This document shows positions 1 through 8,885 of a DNA stretch of 42,267 bases, one piece after another. The number at the start of each line of letters is the position of its first letter. Position 1 is the stretch's first letter. Location: assembly GCA_900541565.1 (NCBI GenBank), contig UQKB01000016.1:1-42267 (forward strand), in the 5' to 3' direction. The position numbers and the translations under genes are program-made. This DNA comes from an uncultured Oscillospiraceae bacterium (GTDB lineage: Bacteria; Bacillota; Clostridia; Oscillospirales; Acutalibacteraceae). Below the pieces are notes generated by a model. That model did no database searches. It had not been told where the DNA came from and saw only the letters and a program-made list of their open reading frames with translations.

Positions 1-88
1 AACACGTCCTTTTTTCTTTCCCTAATCTGTAACACTTCATTGACAAACCTACAGAAAGCGGTGTGTAAATGATATTTTACATACATCT

Positions 89-925
89 CTACCGCCAGTA
101 TGCGCTTTGTGTCTGCAAAAAACGGCACAGCTGCGCAAGCGGCATTTCCTTTCCGCAAACCTCGTAAGCATACGGGGAAAGCTCTCCCAAAGCATACTGC
201 TGCTCGCCGTCATAAAGAGCGCATGCAAAATATTCGTCGCTTATATGGCAGGGTTTAAGCTGTGCATACGCTTTTGGTAGCTTAATACGGAACCGATCAA
301 GCAAAAGCCCCGGCAATTCTACCGCGGGAGGCTGTCCTGTAAAAACCACACACCCGTTCGACAAAGGAATCTGTTCACGGATTTTCTGCGGAGCAATAAT
401 AACCTGACAGCTTGCAAGAATTTTCGGATTTTTGTGCACGGCAATATACGCGCCGCTGTTTTCCATAACTCCCTCTGCTTCGTCTGCATATACCGGGTAA
501 TTTGCACTGACTGCATGGATGCAGGCGGAAAACGGTAAAAGCGCATTTAAAAGACCGCTGTGCGTGCCCGCCGGATCATACAGCCCAATTTTCAGGCGGT
601 ATGGCTCAACGCCAAGCGTCTGCAAAACCTGCAGCGCGCCGTTTTCCGCCATACGGTGCATAAAAGCCAAGCTGCGGTAACGTCGCAATCCGGGCGGCAG
701 CGGCTCTTTTCCGCTGTATAGCAGCGCTGTCTTTCCTTCACCCAGCGCTTTTGTAATCTTTCCCCATGAAATTGTCCGGCGTTTTCTTTCATATAGCACA
801 TGGTGTACCATTACGCCCCTGTATGTGCGCTGTTCTGTGCGCAGCTGGTTTCGATGCAGACATGCTTTCAACCTTTGCAGCCCGTCTTGCGGCAGGTTTT
901 CTTCGATCGTCAGTGCGGTAATCAT
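89..925 (-). CDS. Conserved-looking protein of unknown function
   Basis: I do not recognise this 278-residue protein. It has no signal peptide or obvious membrane segment. The N-terminal third is basic (an RKRRT stretch near residue 50). The middle alternates short hydrophobic strands and helices (KIGLYD, then CIHAVSANYPVYADEAE, then CQVIIAP), which could be a Rossmann-like fold, but no nucleotide-binding glycine motif is clear. I place the start at the ATG at 925 because GGGG lies about 8 bases upstream. An in-frame GTG at 934 would add three residues but overlaps that site. It is a separate minus-strand gene downstream of gpmI, with about 190 bases and the gpmI terminator between them. No function is proposed. 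Confidence 0.7.
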   Translation of the reverse strand: MITALTIEENLPQDGLQRLKACLHRNQLRTEQRTYRGVMVHHVLYERKRRTISWGKITKALGEGKTALLYSGKEPLPPGLRRYRSLAFMHRMAENGALQVLQTLGVEPYRLKIGLYDPAGTHSGLLNALLPFSACIHAVSANYPVYADEAEGVMENSGAYIAVHKNPKILASCQVIIAPQKIREQIPLSNGCVVFTGQPPAVELPGLLLDRFRIKLPKAYAQLKPCHISDEYFACALYDGEQQYALGELSPYAYEVCGKEMPLAQLCRFLQTQSAYWR

Positions 926-1067
926 ATTGGGCACCCCTTTGGTTTTGACAGTATAACTATGTATATGCCAATGCCGCCGGCTTTATTGCACAAAACCTTT
1001 CCTTGCAATCGTAACCCTGCAGGGTTTCTTTTTAGCATGCCCTTTTTATTATCGCACACAGCCCCAA

Positions 1068-1100
1068 AAAAGAAGCATGGCGGTAAACCATGCTTCTTTT
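1068..1100 (-). terminator. Rho-independent terminator of the glycolytic operon
   Basis: A 13-bp perfect stem (AAAAGAAGCATGG and its complement) with a 7-base loop lies about 17 bases after the gpmI stop. On the minus strand it ends in a run of T. It closes the pgk-tpiA-gpmI transcript. The rest of the stretch from 926 to 1067 holds only a short AACCCTGCAGGGTT palindrome (about 1010-1030) and no gene. Confidence 0.85.
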
Positions 1101-1116
1101 ACGCTTTATACATATT

Positions 1117-2628
1117 TTATAGAATAATGCTTTTTCCGTCCATCTCTTCGGGCTGCGGCAAGCCCATAACCTTGAGCATCGTCGGTGCAATATCTGCAAG
1201 TTTTCCGCCCGTACGCAGCTTACACGGATAACCCACAACGCAAAACGGAACAGGGTTTGTGGTGTGCGCCGTAAACGGTTCGCCGTCCTCTGCAACCATT
1301 TTATCCGCATTTCCGTGATCTGCCGTAATCAGCGAAACACCGCCCATTTTTGCAATTGCGTCCGTTACCCTGCCCACACAGGTATCAACGGCTTCCACCG
1401 CCTTAACGGCCGCCTCAAATACACCAGTGTGCCCGACCATATCACAATTTGCAAAGTTTAGAATAATTACGTCGTACTGGCCGCTTTCAATCCGCTGTAT
1501 ACACTGATCCGTCACCTCATATGCGCTCATTTCCGGTTGCAGATCATACGTTGCAACCTTTGGCGAAGCTACCAGAACCCTGTCTTCACCCGGATAGGTC
1601 TTTTCCACGCCGCCGTTAAAGAAAAACGTTACATGCGCGTATTTTTCTGTTTCTGCAATACGCAGCTGGGTGAGCCCCTTATCAGATATATATTCTCCAA
1701 ACGTATTTTTCAGCGACTGCGGCCGAAACGCAATATCTACATTGGGCATGGTCGCGTCATACTGCGTCATGCACACATAGTACAGCGGGAAAAAGCCCTT
1801 TTTCCGTGAAAAGCCGTCAAATCCTTCATCTACAAAGCAGCGTGTAATTTCCCTTGCTCTATCAGGCCGGAAATTAAAGAAAATAACGCTGTCGTTTGCA
1901 GAAATCTGCGCGTTTTCGGCACAGACAGTCGGGACGACAAACTCGTCGGTTACGTTTGCATCATACGAATCCTGCACAGCCTGCACCGGGCAGGCGCAAC
2001 GGTTGCCTTCTCCGTAAACCATGGCGGCATACGCCTTTTCCACACGTTCCCAACGGTTGTCCCTGTCCATCGCATAATAACGGCCCATTACGGTTGCAAT
2101 TTTTCCTATACCTATTTCTTCCATTTTGGCAACGCAGGCGCGCACATATTCCTTCCCGCTGCTCGGCGGTACGTCCCTGCCATCCAAAAGCGCATGTACA
2201 TATACCTTTTGCACACCCTGCCGCTTCGCCATTTCCAAAATAGCATACAAGTGGCTGTTGTGGCTGTGTACGCCGCCGTCTGATAAAAGGCCCAGAATAT
2301 GCAGCGCCGTACCTTTTTCCTTTACATTGCGCATAGCCTTTAAAAGCGCTTCGTTTTCAAAAAAGCTGCCGTCGCCAACCGCCTTGGTGATCCTTGTCAG
2401 CTCCTGATATACAACGCGCCCTGCGCCAATATTGGTATGGCCGACTTCGCTGTTTCCCATCTGCCCGTCCGGCAAACCGACATCCATGCCGGAAGCGCCA
2501 ATACGTGTCAACGGATAATTTGCAAACAGCCGGTCTAAATTGGGCGTCTTTGCTGCTTCAATGGCGTTTCCCTTATGGCCGCCAAAGCCAAAGCCGTCCA
2601 TAATAATCAAAATCAAAGGTTTTTTCAT
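1117..2628 (-). CDS. gpmI: 2,3-bisphosphoglycerate-independent phosphoglycerate mutase
   Basis: Interconverts 3- and 2-phosphoglycerate in glycolysis using two Mn2+ ions and a phosphoserine intermediate, in the cytosol. The 503-residue length is typical of the family. Visible hallmarks are the N-terminal metal site IIMDGFG (9-15), the catalytic serine in [10 protein letters not shown] (Ser60), LLDGRDVPP near residue 150, and the C-terminal metal motif ITADHGNAD. The ATG at 2628 follows a GGAAAGGAAAGAGG ribosome site. It is the last gene of the pgk-tpiA-gpmI operon and is separated from tpiA by about 145 bases containing a GC hairpin. Neither gap (GAPDH) nor eno is in the window. Confidence 0.97.
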   Translation of the reverse strand: MKKPLILIIMDGFGFGGHKGNAIEAAKTPNLDRLFANYPLTRIGASGMDVGLPDGQMGNSEVGHTNIGAGRVVYQELTRITKAVGDGSFFENEALLKAMRNVKEKGTALHILGLLSDGGVHSHNSHLYAILEMAKRQGVQKVYVHALLDGRDVPPSSGKEYVRACVAKMEEIGIGKIATVMGRYYAMDRDNRWERVEKAYAAMVYGEGNRCACPVQAVQDSYDANVTDEFVVPTVCAENAQISANDSVIFFNFRPDRAREITRCFVDEGFDGFSRKKGFFPLYYVCMTQYDATMPNVDIAFRPQSLKNTFGEYISDKGLTQLRIAETEKYAHVTFFFNGGVEKTYPGEDRVLVASPKVATYDLQPEMSAYEVTDQCIQRIESGQYDVIILNFANCDMVGHTGVFEAAVKAVEAVDTCVGRVTDAIAKMGGVSLITADHGNADKMVAEDGEPFTAHTTNPVPFCVVGYPCKLRTGGKLADIAPTMLKVMGLPQPEEMDGKSIIL

Positions 2629-2740
2629 ATGCCTCTTTCCTTTCCAAATTGAGCTTCCTGTCCGGGTTTCACTCTTTCATCTGCCTGTTTCCACCCCAGA
2701 CAGGTGAAAAAGCAAAACACCAAATAAAAAGAAACCTTAC

Positions 2741-2761
2741 GGGGCGGAAATATTCCGCCCC
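2741..2761. other. Intercistronic GC hairpin between tpiA and gpmI
   Basis: A 9-bp perfect stem GGGGCGGAA/TTCCGCCCC with a 3-base loop begins about 11 bases after the tpiA stop. On the minus strand it is followed by GTAAGGTTTCTTTTTA, so it could be a weak terminator or a 3'-end stabiliser. It shares its GGGCGGA core with the hairpins at 3583-3610 and 15198-15224. The rest of the gap (2629-2740) holds nothing else I recognise. Confidence 0.7.
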
Positions 2762-2772
2762 GGATTTTATGT

Positions 2773-3540
2773 TTATTTTCCCGCTGCTTTTACAATGGCT
2801 GCAAATTTTTCCGCCACCAGCGAAGCGCCGCCGATCAGGCCGCCGTCCACATCGGGCTTGCTCAAAAGCTCGTCTGCATTTTTCTCGTTCATCGATCCGC
2901 CGTACTGAATGGTCACGCCGTCTGCTGCTTCTCTTCCGTACATATCTGCAAGCACATCGCGAATCATCGCGCAAACCTCCTGCGCCTGCTCGGCCGTTGC
3001 GGTTTTTCCCGTTCCAATTGCCCATACAGGCTCATATGCAATCATAATGTTTTTCAGGTCTTCCTTTGCAACACCGTTTAAAGCAAGCTTTGTTTGGGAT
3101 TCCACCAGTGCGGCGGTAATATCCATTTCACGCTGCGCAAGCGATTCCCCTACGCACAATATTACCGTCAAGCCTTCCTCCAGCGCAGCTTTTACACGCT
3201 GGTTTACCGTAATGTCCGTTTCCCCAAAATACTGCCTGCGTTCGCTGTGTCCAATAATGACATATGCCACGCCCATCTCCTTGAGCATGCCGGCAGAAAT
3301 TTCCCCTGTAAACGCGCCGGACTTTGCCCAATGGCAGTTTTCTGCACCAATCTTTATATTTGTCCCTTCCGTAGCCGCAAGCGCAGCATCCAGATCCACA
3401 TAAGGAACACAGGCAATCACATCGCAGCCGGCGTCTTTAACAAGCGGTGCAATCTCCGCAAGCAGTGCCTTTGCTTCGTTTGGTGTTTTATTCATTTTCC
3501 AGTTGCCGGCAATGACGGCCTTTCTAAGCTGTTTATTCAT
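2773..3540 (-). CDS. tpiA: Triosephosphate isomerase
   Basis: Interconverts dihydroxyacetone phosphate and glyceraldehyde 3-phosphate; a TIM-barrel homodimer in the cytosol. At 255 residues it has normal length. Catalytic residues are visible: Asn13 and Lys15 in AGNWKMN, His98 in IIGHSERR, and Glu170 in AYEPVWAIGTG. The phosphate-binding loop GGSMNEKNA and the C-terminal DGGLIGGASL are also present. The ATG at 3540 is preceded by GGAAAGGAAGCAGAAAG, a good ribosome site. It is the middle gene of the operon, 85 bases after pgk with a GC hairpin in the gap. Confidence 0.97.
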   Translation of the reverse strand: MNKQLRKAVIAGNWKMNKTPNEAKALLAEIAPLVKDAGCDVIACVPYVDLDAALAATEGTNIKIGAENCHWAKSGAFTGEISAGMLKEMGVAYVIIGHSERRQYFGETDITVNQRVKAALEEGLTVILCVGESLAQREMDITAALVESQTKLALNGVAKEDLKNIMIAYEPVWAIGTGKTATAEQAQEVCAMIRDVLADMYGREAADGVTIQYGGSMNEKNADELLSKPDVDGGLIGGASLVAEKFAAIVKAAGK

Positions 3541-3582
3541 CTTTCTGCTTCCTTTCCCGTATAGGAGTACGGTTTAAATTCT

Positions 3583-3610
3583 AAGGGCGGACAACATAAA
3601 ATCCGCCCTT
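3583..3610. other. Intercistronic GC hairpin between pgk and tpiA
   Basis: A 9-bp perfect stem AAGGGCGGA/TCCGCCCTT with a 10-base loop lies 15 bases after the pgk stop. It resembles the hairpins after tpiA and after argG. No T-run follows it on the minus strand, so partial termination or mRNA processing/stabilisation is more likely than full termination. Confidence 0.7.
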
Positions 3611-3625
3611 TGTCTGTTTATTTTC

Positions 3626-4819
3626 TTATTTCTCATTCAGGCACGCAATGCCGGGCAGGATTAAGCCTTCCAAAAATTCCAACGAAGCGCCACCGCCTGT
3701 GGAAATGTGCGTCATCTTGTCTGCAAAGCCCAGCTTTTCAACAGCAGCAGCAGAATCGCCGCCGCCAATAATAGAAATTGCGCCGCTTTCCGCAACCGCC
3801 TTTGCAACGGCAATGGTTCCAGCTGCAAAATTGTCCCATTCCGAAACACCCATCGGCCCGTTCCACACAACCGTACCTGCTCCTTTTACGGCATTTGTAA
3901 ACAGCTCCATGGTTTTGGGGCCGATATCCAGCCCCATCCAGCCGTCTGGAATATTATCAGAGTCCACAATTTTAGCCTGTGCGTCCGGCTTGTATTCGGT
4001 CGCAACCTTGTTGTCCACCGGAATCAAAAACTTTACGCCCTTCTCCTTTGCCTTTTGCATCATTTCCTTTGCAAGGTCAACCTTGTCGTCTTCGCAAATG
4101 GAGGTTCCAATCGAATAACCCTGCGCCTTAAAAAAGGTGTAGGCCATGCCGCCGCCAATAATGAGCGTATCTACCTTTTCAATCAGGTTGTTGATTACGC
4201 CGATCTTATCAGACACCTTAGCGCCGCCCAAAATAGCAACAAACGGCCTTTTGGGGTTTGAAAGTGCGCCGCCCATAATGGTAATTTCCTTTAAAATCAA
4301 ATATCCGCACACCGCGGGCAGATAATCTGCAACGCCAGCTGTAGAGGCATGCGCCCTGTGCGCTGTTCCAAATGCGTCGTTTACATAAATATCCGCCATA
4401 GAGGCAAGCTCTTTTGCAAGCTCAGGATCGTTTTTGGTTTCGCCGGGCATAAAGCGTACATTTTCTAAAAGCTCTACGTCGCCGTCCTGCAAAGAAGCAG
4501 CTATGCTTTTTGCGCTTTCGCCTACAACATCCTCTGCCATTTTTACTTCCTTGCCCAGCGCCTTGGAAAGATAAGCCGCTACAGGCGCCAAAGAGAATTT
4601 TTTATTGAATTCACCCTTTGGACGGCCCAAATGTGAGCAAAGAATGACCTTTGCGTTATGGTCTACCAGGTACTGAATGGTCTTCATCGCCTCGTCAATA
4701 CGCTTGGTGTCTGTGATGTTGCCGTTTTCATCAAACGGGACATTAAAATCACAGCGAACTAGCACTCTTTTGCCTGCTACGTCGATATCTTCGACAGATT
4801 TTTTGTTTAAATAATCCAT
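3626..4819 (-). CDS. pgk: Phosphoglycerate kinase
   Basis: Transfers phosphate from 1,3-bisphosphoglycerate to ADP, the first ATP-yielding step of glycolysis. The protein is 397 residues, standard for bacterial Pgk. Signatures seen are [10 protein letters not shown] near the N-terminus, CSHLGRPKG, the [13 protein letters not shown] loop, [17 protein letters not shown], and the nucleotide-binding [14 protein letters not shown] chose the ATG at 4819: AAAGG sits 9 bases upstream of it, while it would abut the alternative ATG at 4828. Pgk is the first gene of the operon and has a good sigma-A promoter about 70 bases upstream. Confidence 0.97.
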   Translation of the reverse strand: MDYLNKKSVEDIDVAGKRVLVRCDFNVPFDENGNITDTKRIDEAMKTIQYLVDHNAKVILCSHLGRPKGEFNKKFSLAPVAAYLSKALGKEVKMAEDVVGESAKSIAASLQDGDVELLENVRFMPGETKNDPELAKELASMADIYVNDAFGTAHRAHASTAGVADYLPAVCGYLILKEITIMGGALSNPKRPFVAILGGAKVSDKIGVINNLIEKVDTLIIGGGMAYTFFKAQGYSIGTSICEDDKVDLAKEMMQKAKEKGVKFLIPVDNKVATEYKPDAQAKIVDSDNIPDGWMGLDIGPKTMELFTNAVKGAGTVVWNGPMGVSEWDNFAAGTIAVAKAVAESGAISIIGGGDSAAAVEKLGFADKMTHISTGGGASLEFLEGLILPGIACLNEK

Positions 4820-4890
4820 GGTTGACATCCTTTCTACATGTATAATTCCTTCGGTTTTAAGCTTATAAATTCATGAACATTCGCTTTTCT

Positions 4891-4919
4891 ATTGTATAAC
4901 AGAAATTTCCATTTTTCAA
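4891..4919 (-). promoter_or_regulatory. Sigma-A promoter of pgk-tpiA-gpmI
   Basis: On the minus strand TTGAAA (4914-4919) and TACAAT (4891-4896) are separated by 17 bases. The predicted transcript starts about 65 bases before the pgk start codon. No operator repeat was recognised in the leader. Confidence 0.75.
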
Positions 4920-4996
4920 TACTTGGCAGGTGCTATTTTGCAGGAAATTCTGATATTTTTCGTCACATTTTCATAAAAGCGCATATATACACAAGT

Positions 4997-5497
4997 CTAT
5001 TCTCCCCAGCTGTGTGTGCGCAGCTGCCCTTTGCACAAAAGCGACGGATAATTCCACTGCCGCAGCACCTCATATACACCAACCGCAACCGCATTCGACA
5101 GGTTTAAACTGCGCGCCTGGGAACGCATCGGTATACGCACGGTAGCGTCCGGGTTTGCATACAGCAAATCCTCGGGAAGTCCTGCCGTTTCTTTTCCAAA
5201 CAGCAAATACGCGCCGTCCGGGTAATTTATGTCAGAGTGTATATGCCTGGCTTTTGTGGAAAAATAGTAGTACGGACCGTTTGTTTTTTCAAAAAAATCC
5301 TGCAAATTGTCATAATACGTCACATCCAGCAAATGCCAGTAATCCAGGCCTGCCCGTTTGAGCGCTTTCTCACTTGTATCAAAGCCCAAGGGCCGCACAA
5401 GATGCAGCCTGGCGCCTGTAACCGCGCAGGTACGCGCAATATTGCCTGTATTTTGCGGAATTTCCGGTTCTACCATTACTATGTTCAGTTCCGCCAT
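4997..5497 (-). CDS. trmL: tRNA (cytidine(34)-2'-O)-methyltransferase
   Basis: SPOUT-family enzyme that 2'-O-methylates the wobble C34/cmnm5U34 of tRNA-Leu isoacceptors. At 166 residues it matches the minimal TrmL length. Motifs seen are MVEPEIPQNTGNIARTC at the N-terminus, HLVRPLGF, LLFGKETAGLPEDLL (SAM-binding knot) and IPMRSQARSLNLSNAVAVGVYE at the C-terminus. I use the ATG at 5497 (MAELNIVMVEP), since family members begin right at this strand. The ribosome site (AGGACGG) is rather far upstream, and an in-frame ATG at 5527 would add 10 residues. It is separated from pgk by the pgk promoter, so it is likely its own unit, divergent from the small gene at 5628. Confidence 0.93.
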   Translation of the reverse strand: MAELNIVMVEPEIPQNTGNIARTCAVTGARLHLVRPLGFDTSEKALKRAGLDYWHLLDVTYYDNLQDFFEKTNGPYYYFSTKARHIHSDINYPDGAYLLFGKETAGLPEDLLYANPDATVRIPMRSQARSLNLSNAVAVGVYEVLRQWNYPSLLCKGQLRTHSWGE

Positions 5498-5627
5498 AAT
5501 TATGAACCGTCCTTTCATTTTTAGCATTTTCTAAAAACTCACTGCAATAAATCAAACGGGGGGTGGAAAAATAATGACAACGCAGCAAGCGTTAATTACA
5601 ACAGGAGAAATCTGGAGGTGTTATAAG

Positions 5628-5810
5628 TTGGCAAAAAATACAATGAGTATGGTCAAGGGCATAGGCGCGGGCATTGCAACGGGTGTCGTTGTAGGTTATA
5701 TGGGCAGCAAGCTTATGAAGACGTCCCCAAAGCGAATCAAAAAACGCGCGGGCAAAGCAATGCACGCTATGGGCGACCTGGTCGAAGGTGTATCCTATAT
5801 GTTTAAATAA
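5628..5810 (+). CDS. Small basic protein with a Gly/Ala-rich hydrophobic segment
   Basis: A 60-residue protein of unknown function. After MAKNTMSMVKG comes a glycine-rich apolar stretch (IGAGIATGVVVGYMGS, about 12-27), then a strongly basic segment (KTSPKRIKKRAGKA), then an amphipathic tail ending VSYMFK. This resembles small single-segment membrane-associated proteins often found in Clostridia, but I assign no function. The start is TTG at 5628 because a textbook GGAGGT lies 8 bases upstream. An in-frame ATG at 5574, preceded by GGGGGGTGG, would give 78 residues, so two starts are possible. It is divergent from trmL and convergent with mnmA. Confidence 0.7.
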   Translation: MAKNTMSMVKGIGAGIATGVVVGYMGSKLMKTSPKRIKKRAGKAMHAMGDLVEGVSYMFK

Positions 5811-5816
5811 CCAACA

Positions 5817-5862
5817 AAATGTGCAGGGCATACATATTTATGTCCCTGCACATTTCTTTTTT
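5817..5862. terminator. Terminator between the small gene and mnmA
   Basis: A 12-bp stem AAATGTGCAGGG/CCCTGCACATTT, with further pairing of CATA/TATG inside, lies 7 bases after the small gene. On the plus strand it is followed by TCTTTTTTCT. It sits between convergent genes and probably acts in both directions. Confidence 0.85.
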
Positions 5863-6942
5863 CTAATCTGGGGTAATTGTTCCTCCGCCAACAACAACAT
5901 CGCCGTCGTAAAAAACAACGGCCTGTCCCGGCGTGATTGCGCGCTGCTTTTCAGCAAATTCAACGATCACCTCGCTTTCTGAAAGCGGGTGTACCACAGC
6001 CCTTGCTTCCTTCTGACTGTACCGTGCTTTTGCCGTTACATGCAGCGGGGTATTCAGCCTCTCTACTGCAATATAATTTACATTGCGCGCCTTGAGCCTG
6101 TTTGTAAACAGGTCTGCATTTTCACCCAGCGTAATCCGGTTGGCGCTTGCATTTTTATCCAGCACAAATAACGGATGTGCATAGCTTATGCCAAGCCCTT
6201 TCCTTTGTCCAATGGTATAATGGATCATCCCCTTATGCCGGCCAAGGGGCGTGCCGTCCTTATAAACAAAATCACCCGGCACAGAAGCTACCCCCAGCTT
6301 TCTTTCTAAAAAACCTGCATAATCGCCATCCTGAACAAAGCAAATATCCTGGCTTTCCGGCCTTTGGGCGCTTGCAAGCTCCATATTCCGGGCAAGCTGC
6401 CGCGCCTGTTTTTTCTGCACCGTACCAAGGGGAAACAATGTCCCTGCAAGCTGGTGTTGGGTCAGCATATACAAAACGTAGGTCTGGTCCTTTGTAACGT
6501 CCGCTGCCTTTTTCAGCAAATAACGGCCGCTTGCGCTGTCATAGGCCCGCTGTACATAATGTCCCGTGGCAATCAAATTGTAGCTCATGGCTCGCGCACG
6601 CTGCAAAAGCAGTCCAAATTTAATATACCTGTTGCAATCGATACAGGGGTTTGGCGTCAGCCCTTTTTCATACCCACAGGCAAAGCGGCTGATCACCTCA
6701 CGCTCAAAGGCATCACAAAAATCAAAAACAACATGTGCAATCCCCAGCCTGTCGCAAACGCTTTTTGCATCCTGTACAGCATCAGCCTTGCCGCCTGCAA
6801 ACGTTTTTTCAGATGCAACGCTGTCATGATCAAACAGGCGCAGCGTCACACCGCTGACATCGTAGCCCTGTTCCAAAAGCAGCGCCGCCGCTACAGAACT
6901 GTCCACGCCGCCGCTCATGCCTACCAAGACCCGTTTTTGCAA
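5863..6942 (-). CDS. mnmA: tRNA-specific 2-thiouridylase
   Basis: Makes 2-thiouridine at position 34 of tRNA-Lys, -Glu and -Gln, with ATP and sulfur relayed from a cysteine desulfurase. The protein is 359 residues. The PP-loop GMSGGVDSSVAA lies at 8-19, the nucleophile Cys103 in CNRYIKFG, and the second catalytic Cys201 in SQDICFVQDGDY. The tRNA-binding motif IGQRKGLGI and a C-terminal beta-barrel are present. The start is TTG at 6942 behind GGGAGGTGAGG. It is the last gene of the long minus-strand run, 63 bases after nadA. No nifS/iscS-type desulfurase is next to it here. Confidence 0.96.
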   Translation of the reverse strand: MQKRVLVGMSGGVDSSVAAALLLEQGYDVSGVTLRLFDHDSVASEKTFAGGKADAVQDAKSVCDRLGIAHVVFDFCDAFEREVISRFACGYEKGLTPNPCIDCNRYIKFGLLLQRARAMSYNLIATGHYVQRAYDSASGRYLLKKAADVTKDQTYVLYMLTQHQLAGTLFPLGTVQKKQARQLARNMELASAQRPESQDICFVQDGDYAGFLERKLGVASVPGDFVYKDGTPLGRHKGMIHYTIGQRKGLGISYAHPLFVLDKNASANRITLGENADLFTNRLKARNVNYIAVERLNTPLHVTAKARYSQKEARAVVHPLSESEVIVEFAEKQRAITPGQAVVFYDGDVVVGGGTITPD

Positions 6943-7005
6943 TCTTGCCTCACCTCCCGGCCAGCTTTTTTGTTAAAGTGTGCAAAACTTCTTTTCTACG
7001 CGTAT

Positions 7006-7923
7006 TTAACCGCCTAACTCTATCATTTTGTCAATACAGCTTACAGCGGCAATCCTTTGTTCCTCTTCCATAATCATTTCTTCGCCGCCTGTCCCCTGCA
7101 CGCAGTGCAGCACGTCTATAAGCGAGGTCGCTTTCATATCGGGACAGATCAAGCGGCTGGAAAGCGGATAAAAGCTTTTTTCAGGACATATATACTGCAA
7201 ATGCTGCGCAATGCTGATCTCCGTCCCAATAATAAACGCCTTATGGTCAGACTGCTTTGCAAATTGCATAATAGCAGAGGTAGAGCCGACAAAATCGGCA
7301 TATTGCAAAACCTCCGGCGCGCATTCCGGGTGCGCAAGCAGCAGCGCACCCTTATGCTGCGCCTTGCTTTTTCGCGCCTGCTCCCCTGTTATGCCCGCAT
7401 GTACCGGGCAGCAGCCATCCATTAAAACAATCTCTTTTTCCGGAAAGTGTTTTTTTACAAAGCTTCCCAAATTCCGGTCAGGTAAAAACAGAATCTTATC
7501 ATTTTCTATATTTTTAACAATCTGCAGTGCGGAAGAAGACGTTACGCATACGTCGCACTGTGTCTTCAGCGCGGCGCTGGTATTGATATATGCCACTACG
7601 GTATATCCCGGGTTTTCCTTTTTAAAATCGGCAACCTGCTGCGGGGTGATCTGCTCAGCCATAGGGCATCCCGCGCAGGGGCTGGACAAAATCACCTTTT
7701 TCTGCGGGGACAGCATTTTTACCGTTTCTGCCATAAAGCGAACCCCACACAGCACAAGCACAGACTGTGGTGCAGTTTTTGCCATAACGCTCAGCTGGTA
7801 AGAATCTCCCGTAAAATCGGCAACCTCCAGAATATCGTGCGTCTGGTAGCTGTGCGCCAGTATACATACGTCGTTTTCTTTCTTAAGCCGGCGGATCTCG
7901 TCCTGTATTTCTCTTAATTTCAT
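7006..7923 (-). CDS. nadA: Quinolinate synthase
   Basis: Condenses iminoaspartate with dihydroxyacetone phosphate to quinolinate for NAD synthesis, using a [4Fe-4S] cluster. The protein is 305 residues, normal for the family. Motifs include ILAHSYQTHDI, the cysteine-bearing segments VLCGVRFMAETVKML and AHPECAPEVLQYADFVGSTS, and a GTEISIAQHLQ segment. I chose the ATG at 7923 (MKLREIQDEI), with GGGG 9 bases upstream. An ATG at 7941 would add six residues but lacks a ribosome site. It follows argF by about 22 bases, in an arginine operon. The usual partners nadB and nadC are not in the window. Confidence 0.95.
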   Translation of the reverse strand: MKLREIQDEIRRLKKENDVCILAHSYQTHDILEVADFTGDSYQLSVMAKTAPQSVLVLCGVRFMAETVKMLSPQKKVILSSPCAGCPMAEQITPQQVADFKKENPGYTVVAYINTSAALKTQCDVCVTSSSALQIVKNIENDKILFLPDRNLGSFVKKHFPEKEIVLMDGCCPVHAGITGEQARKSKAQHKGALLLAHPECAPEVLQYADFVGSTSAIMQFAKQSDHKAFIIGTEISIAQHLQYICPEKSFYPLSSRLICPDMKATSLIDVLHCVQGTGGEEMIMEEEQRIAAVSCIDKMIELGG

Positions 7924-7945
7924 TCCATTATACCCCGTCATCTGC

Positions 7946-8851
7946 TTACGCCATCGTCTTTACAAGCACGGCCTTTTGCGCATGCAGGCGGTTTTCCGCT
8001 TCTTCAAAAATTTCCGCAGCGTGCGCCTCAAATACCTTTTCTGTAATCTCTTCCTCCCTGTGCGCCGGCAGGCAATGCTGTACCATAGCGTCTGGCTTGG
8101 CTGCGGCCATCAGCTCATCGTTGATCTGGTATCCCTTAAACGCCTGCGCGCGTTTTTGCGCTTCTTCCTCCTGCCCCATGGAAGCCCATACATCCGTAAT
8201 CACCACGTCCGCATCCTGTGCAGCGTCAAGCGGCGCCCTGTGCAGGGAAAACGCAGAGCCATACGCCTTTGCAAATTCCAAAATACCAGCGTCGGGATCA
8301 TATCCCTGCGGACAGGCGACAGACACCTGCATACCGGTTTTCAGCCCGCCCACAATCAGGGAGTGCATCATGTTGTTGCCGTCGCCGATAAAGCACATCT
8401 TCAAGCCGTCCAGACGGCCTTTGTATTCGCGGATCGTCATTAAATCGGCAAGCACCTGGCAGGGGTGGCAAAAATCGGTAAGGCCGTTAATGACAGGAAT
8501 ACTCCCATACTGCGCCAGCGCTTCAACCTCTTCCTGCGCAAATGTACGGATCATAATGCCGTCTAAAAAGCGGGATAATACCCTGGCCGTATCCTGTACG
8601 GGCTCTCCCCTGCCAATTTGCAGGTCATTTGCCGACAAAAACAACGGCATGCCGCCAAGCTGGTACATCCCAACTTCAAAAGACACCCTGGTTCTGGTAG
8701 ACGCTTTCTGAAAAATCATCCCCAGCGTCTTTCCCTGCAAATGCCTGTGCGCAATCCCATGCTTCTGCTCATATTTCAGCTGGTCTGCAAGATTAAGTAT
8801 ATCGATGATTTCCTCCCCGGAAAGGTCCAACAGCTTTAATAAATGCTTCAT
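7946..8851 (-). CDS. argF: Ornithine carbamoyltransferase
   Basis: Forms citrulline from ornithine and carbamoyl phosphate in arginine synthesis. At 301 residues it has family length. The carbamoyl-phosphate motif KASTRTRVSFE, HPCQVLADL, the ornithine loop DVWASMGQEEE and HCLPAHREEE (catalytic Cys) are all present. ArgF is preferred over a catabolic ArgB/ArcB role because it sits in a biosynthetic operon and no arcA or arcC is visible. The ATG at 8851 follows GAAAGGAAGAAAGAG. It lies 34 bases after argD. Confidence 0.96.
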   Translation of the reverse strand: MKHLLKLLDLSGEEIIDILNLADQLKYEQKHGIAHRHLQGKTLGMIFQKASTRTRVSFEVGMYQLGGMPLFLSANDLQIGRGEPVQDTARVLSRFLDGIMIRTFAQEEVEALAQYGSIPVINGLTDFCHPCQVLADLMTIREYKGRLDGLKMCFIGDGNNMMHSLIVGGLKTGMQVSVACPQGYDPDAGILEFAKAYGSAFSLHRAPLDAAQDADVVITDVWASMGQEEEAQKRAQAFKGYQINDELMAAAKPDAMVQHCLPAHREEEITEKVFEAHAAEIFEEAENRLHAQKAVLVKTMA

Positions 8852-8885
8852 CTCTTTCTTCCTTTCGTTTCAAGTTAAATGCTTT

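Noticed and set aside
43..75. TTGACA followed by an A/T-rich stretch, as a plus-strand promoter
   Set aside because: No good -10 lies at 16-18 bases, and it would point into the antisense of the first gene.
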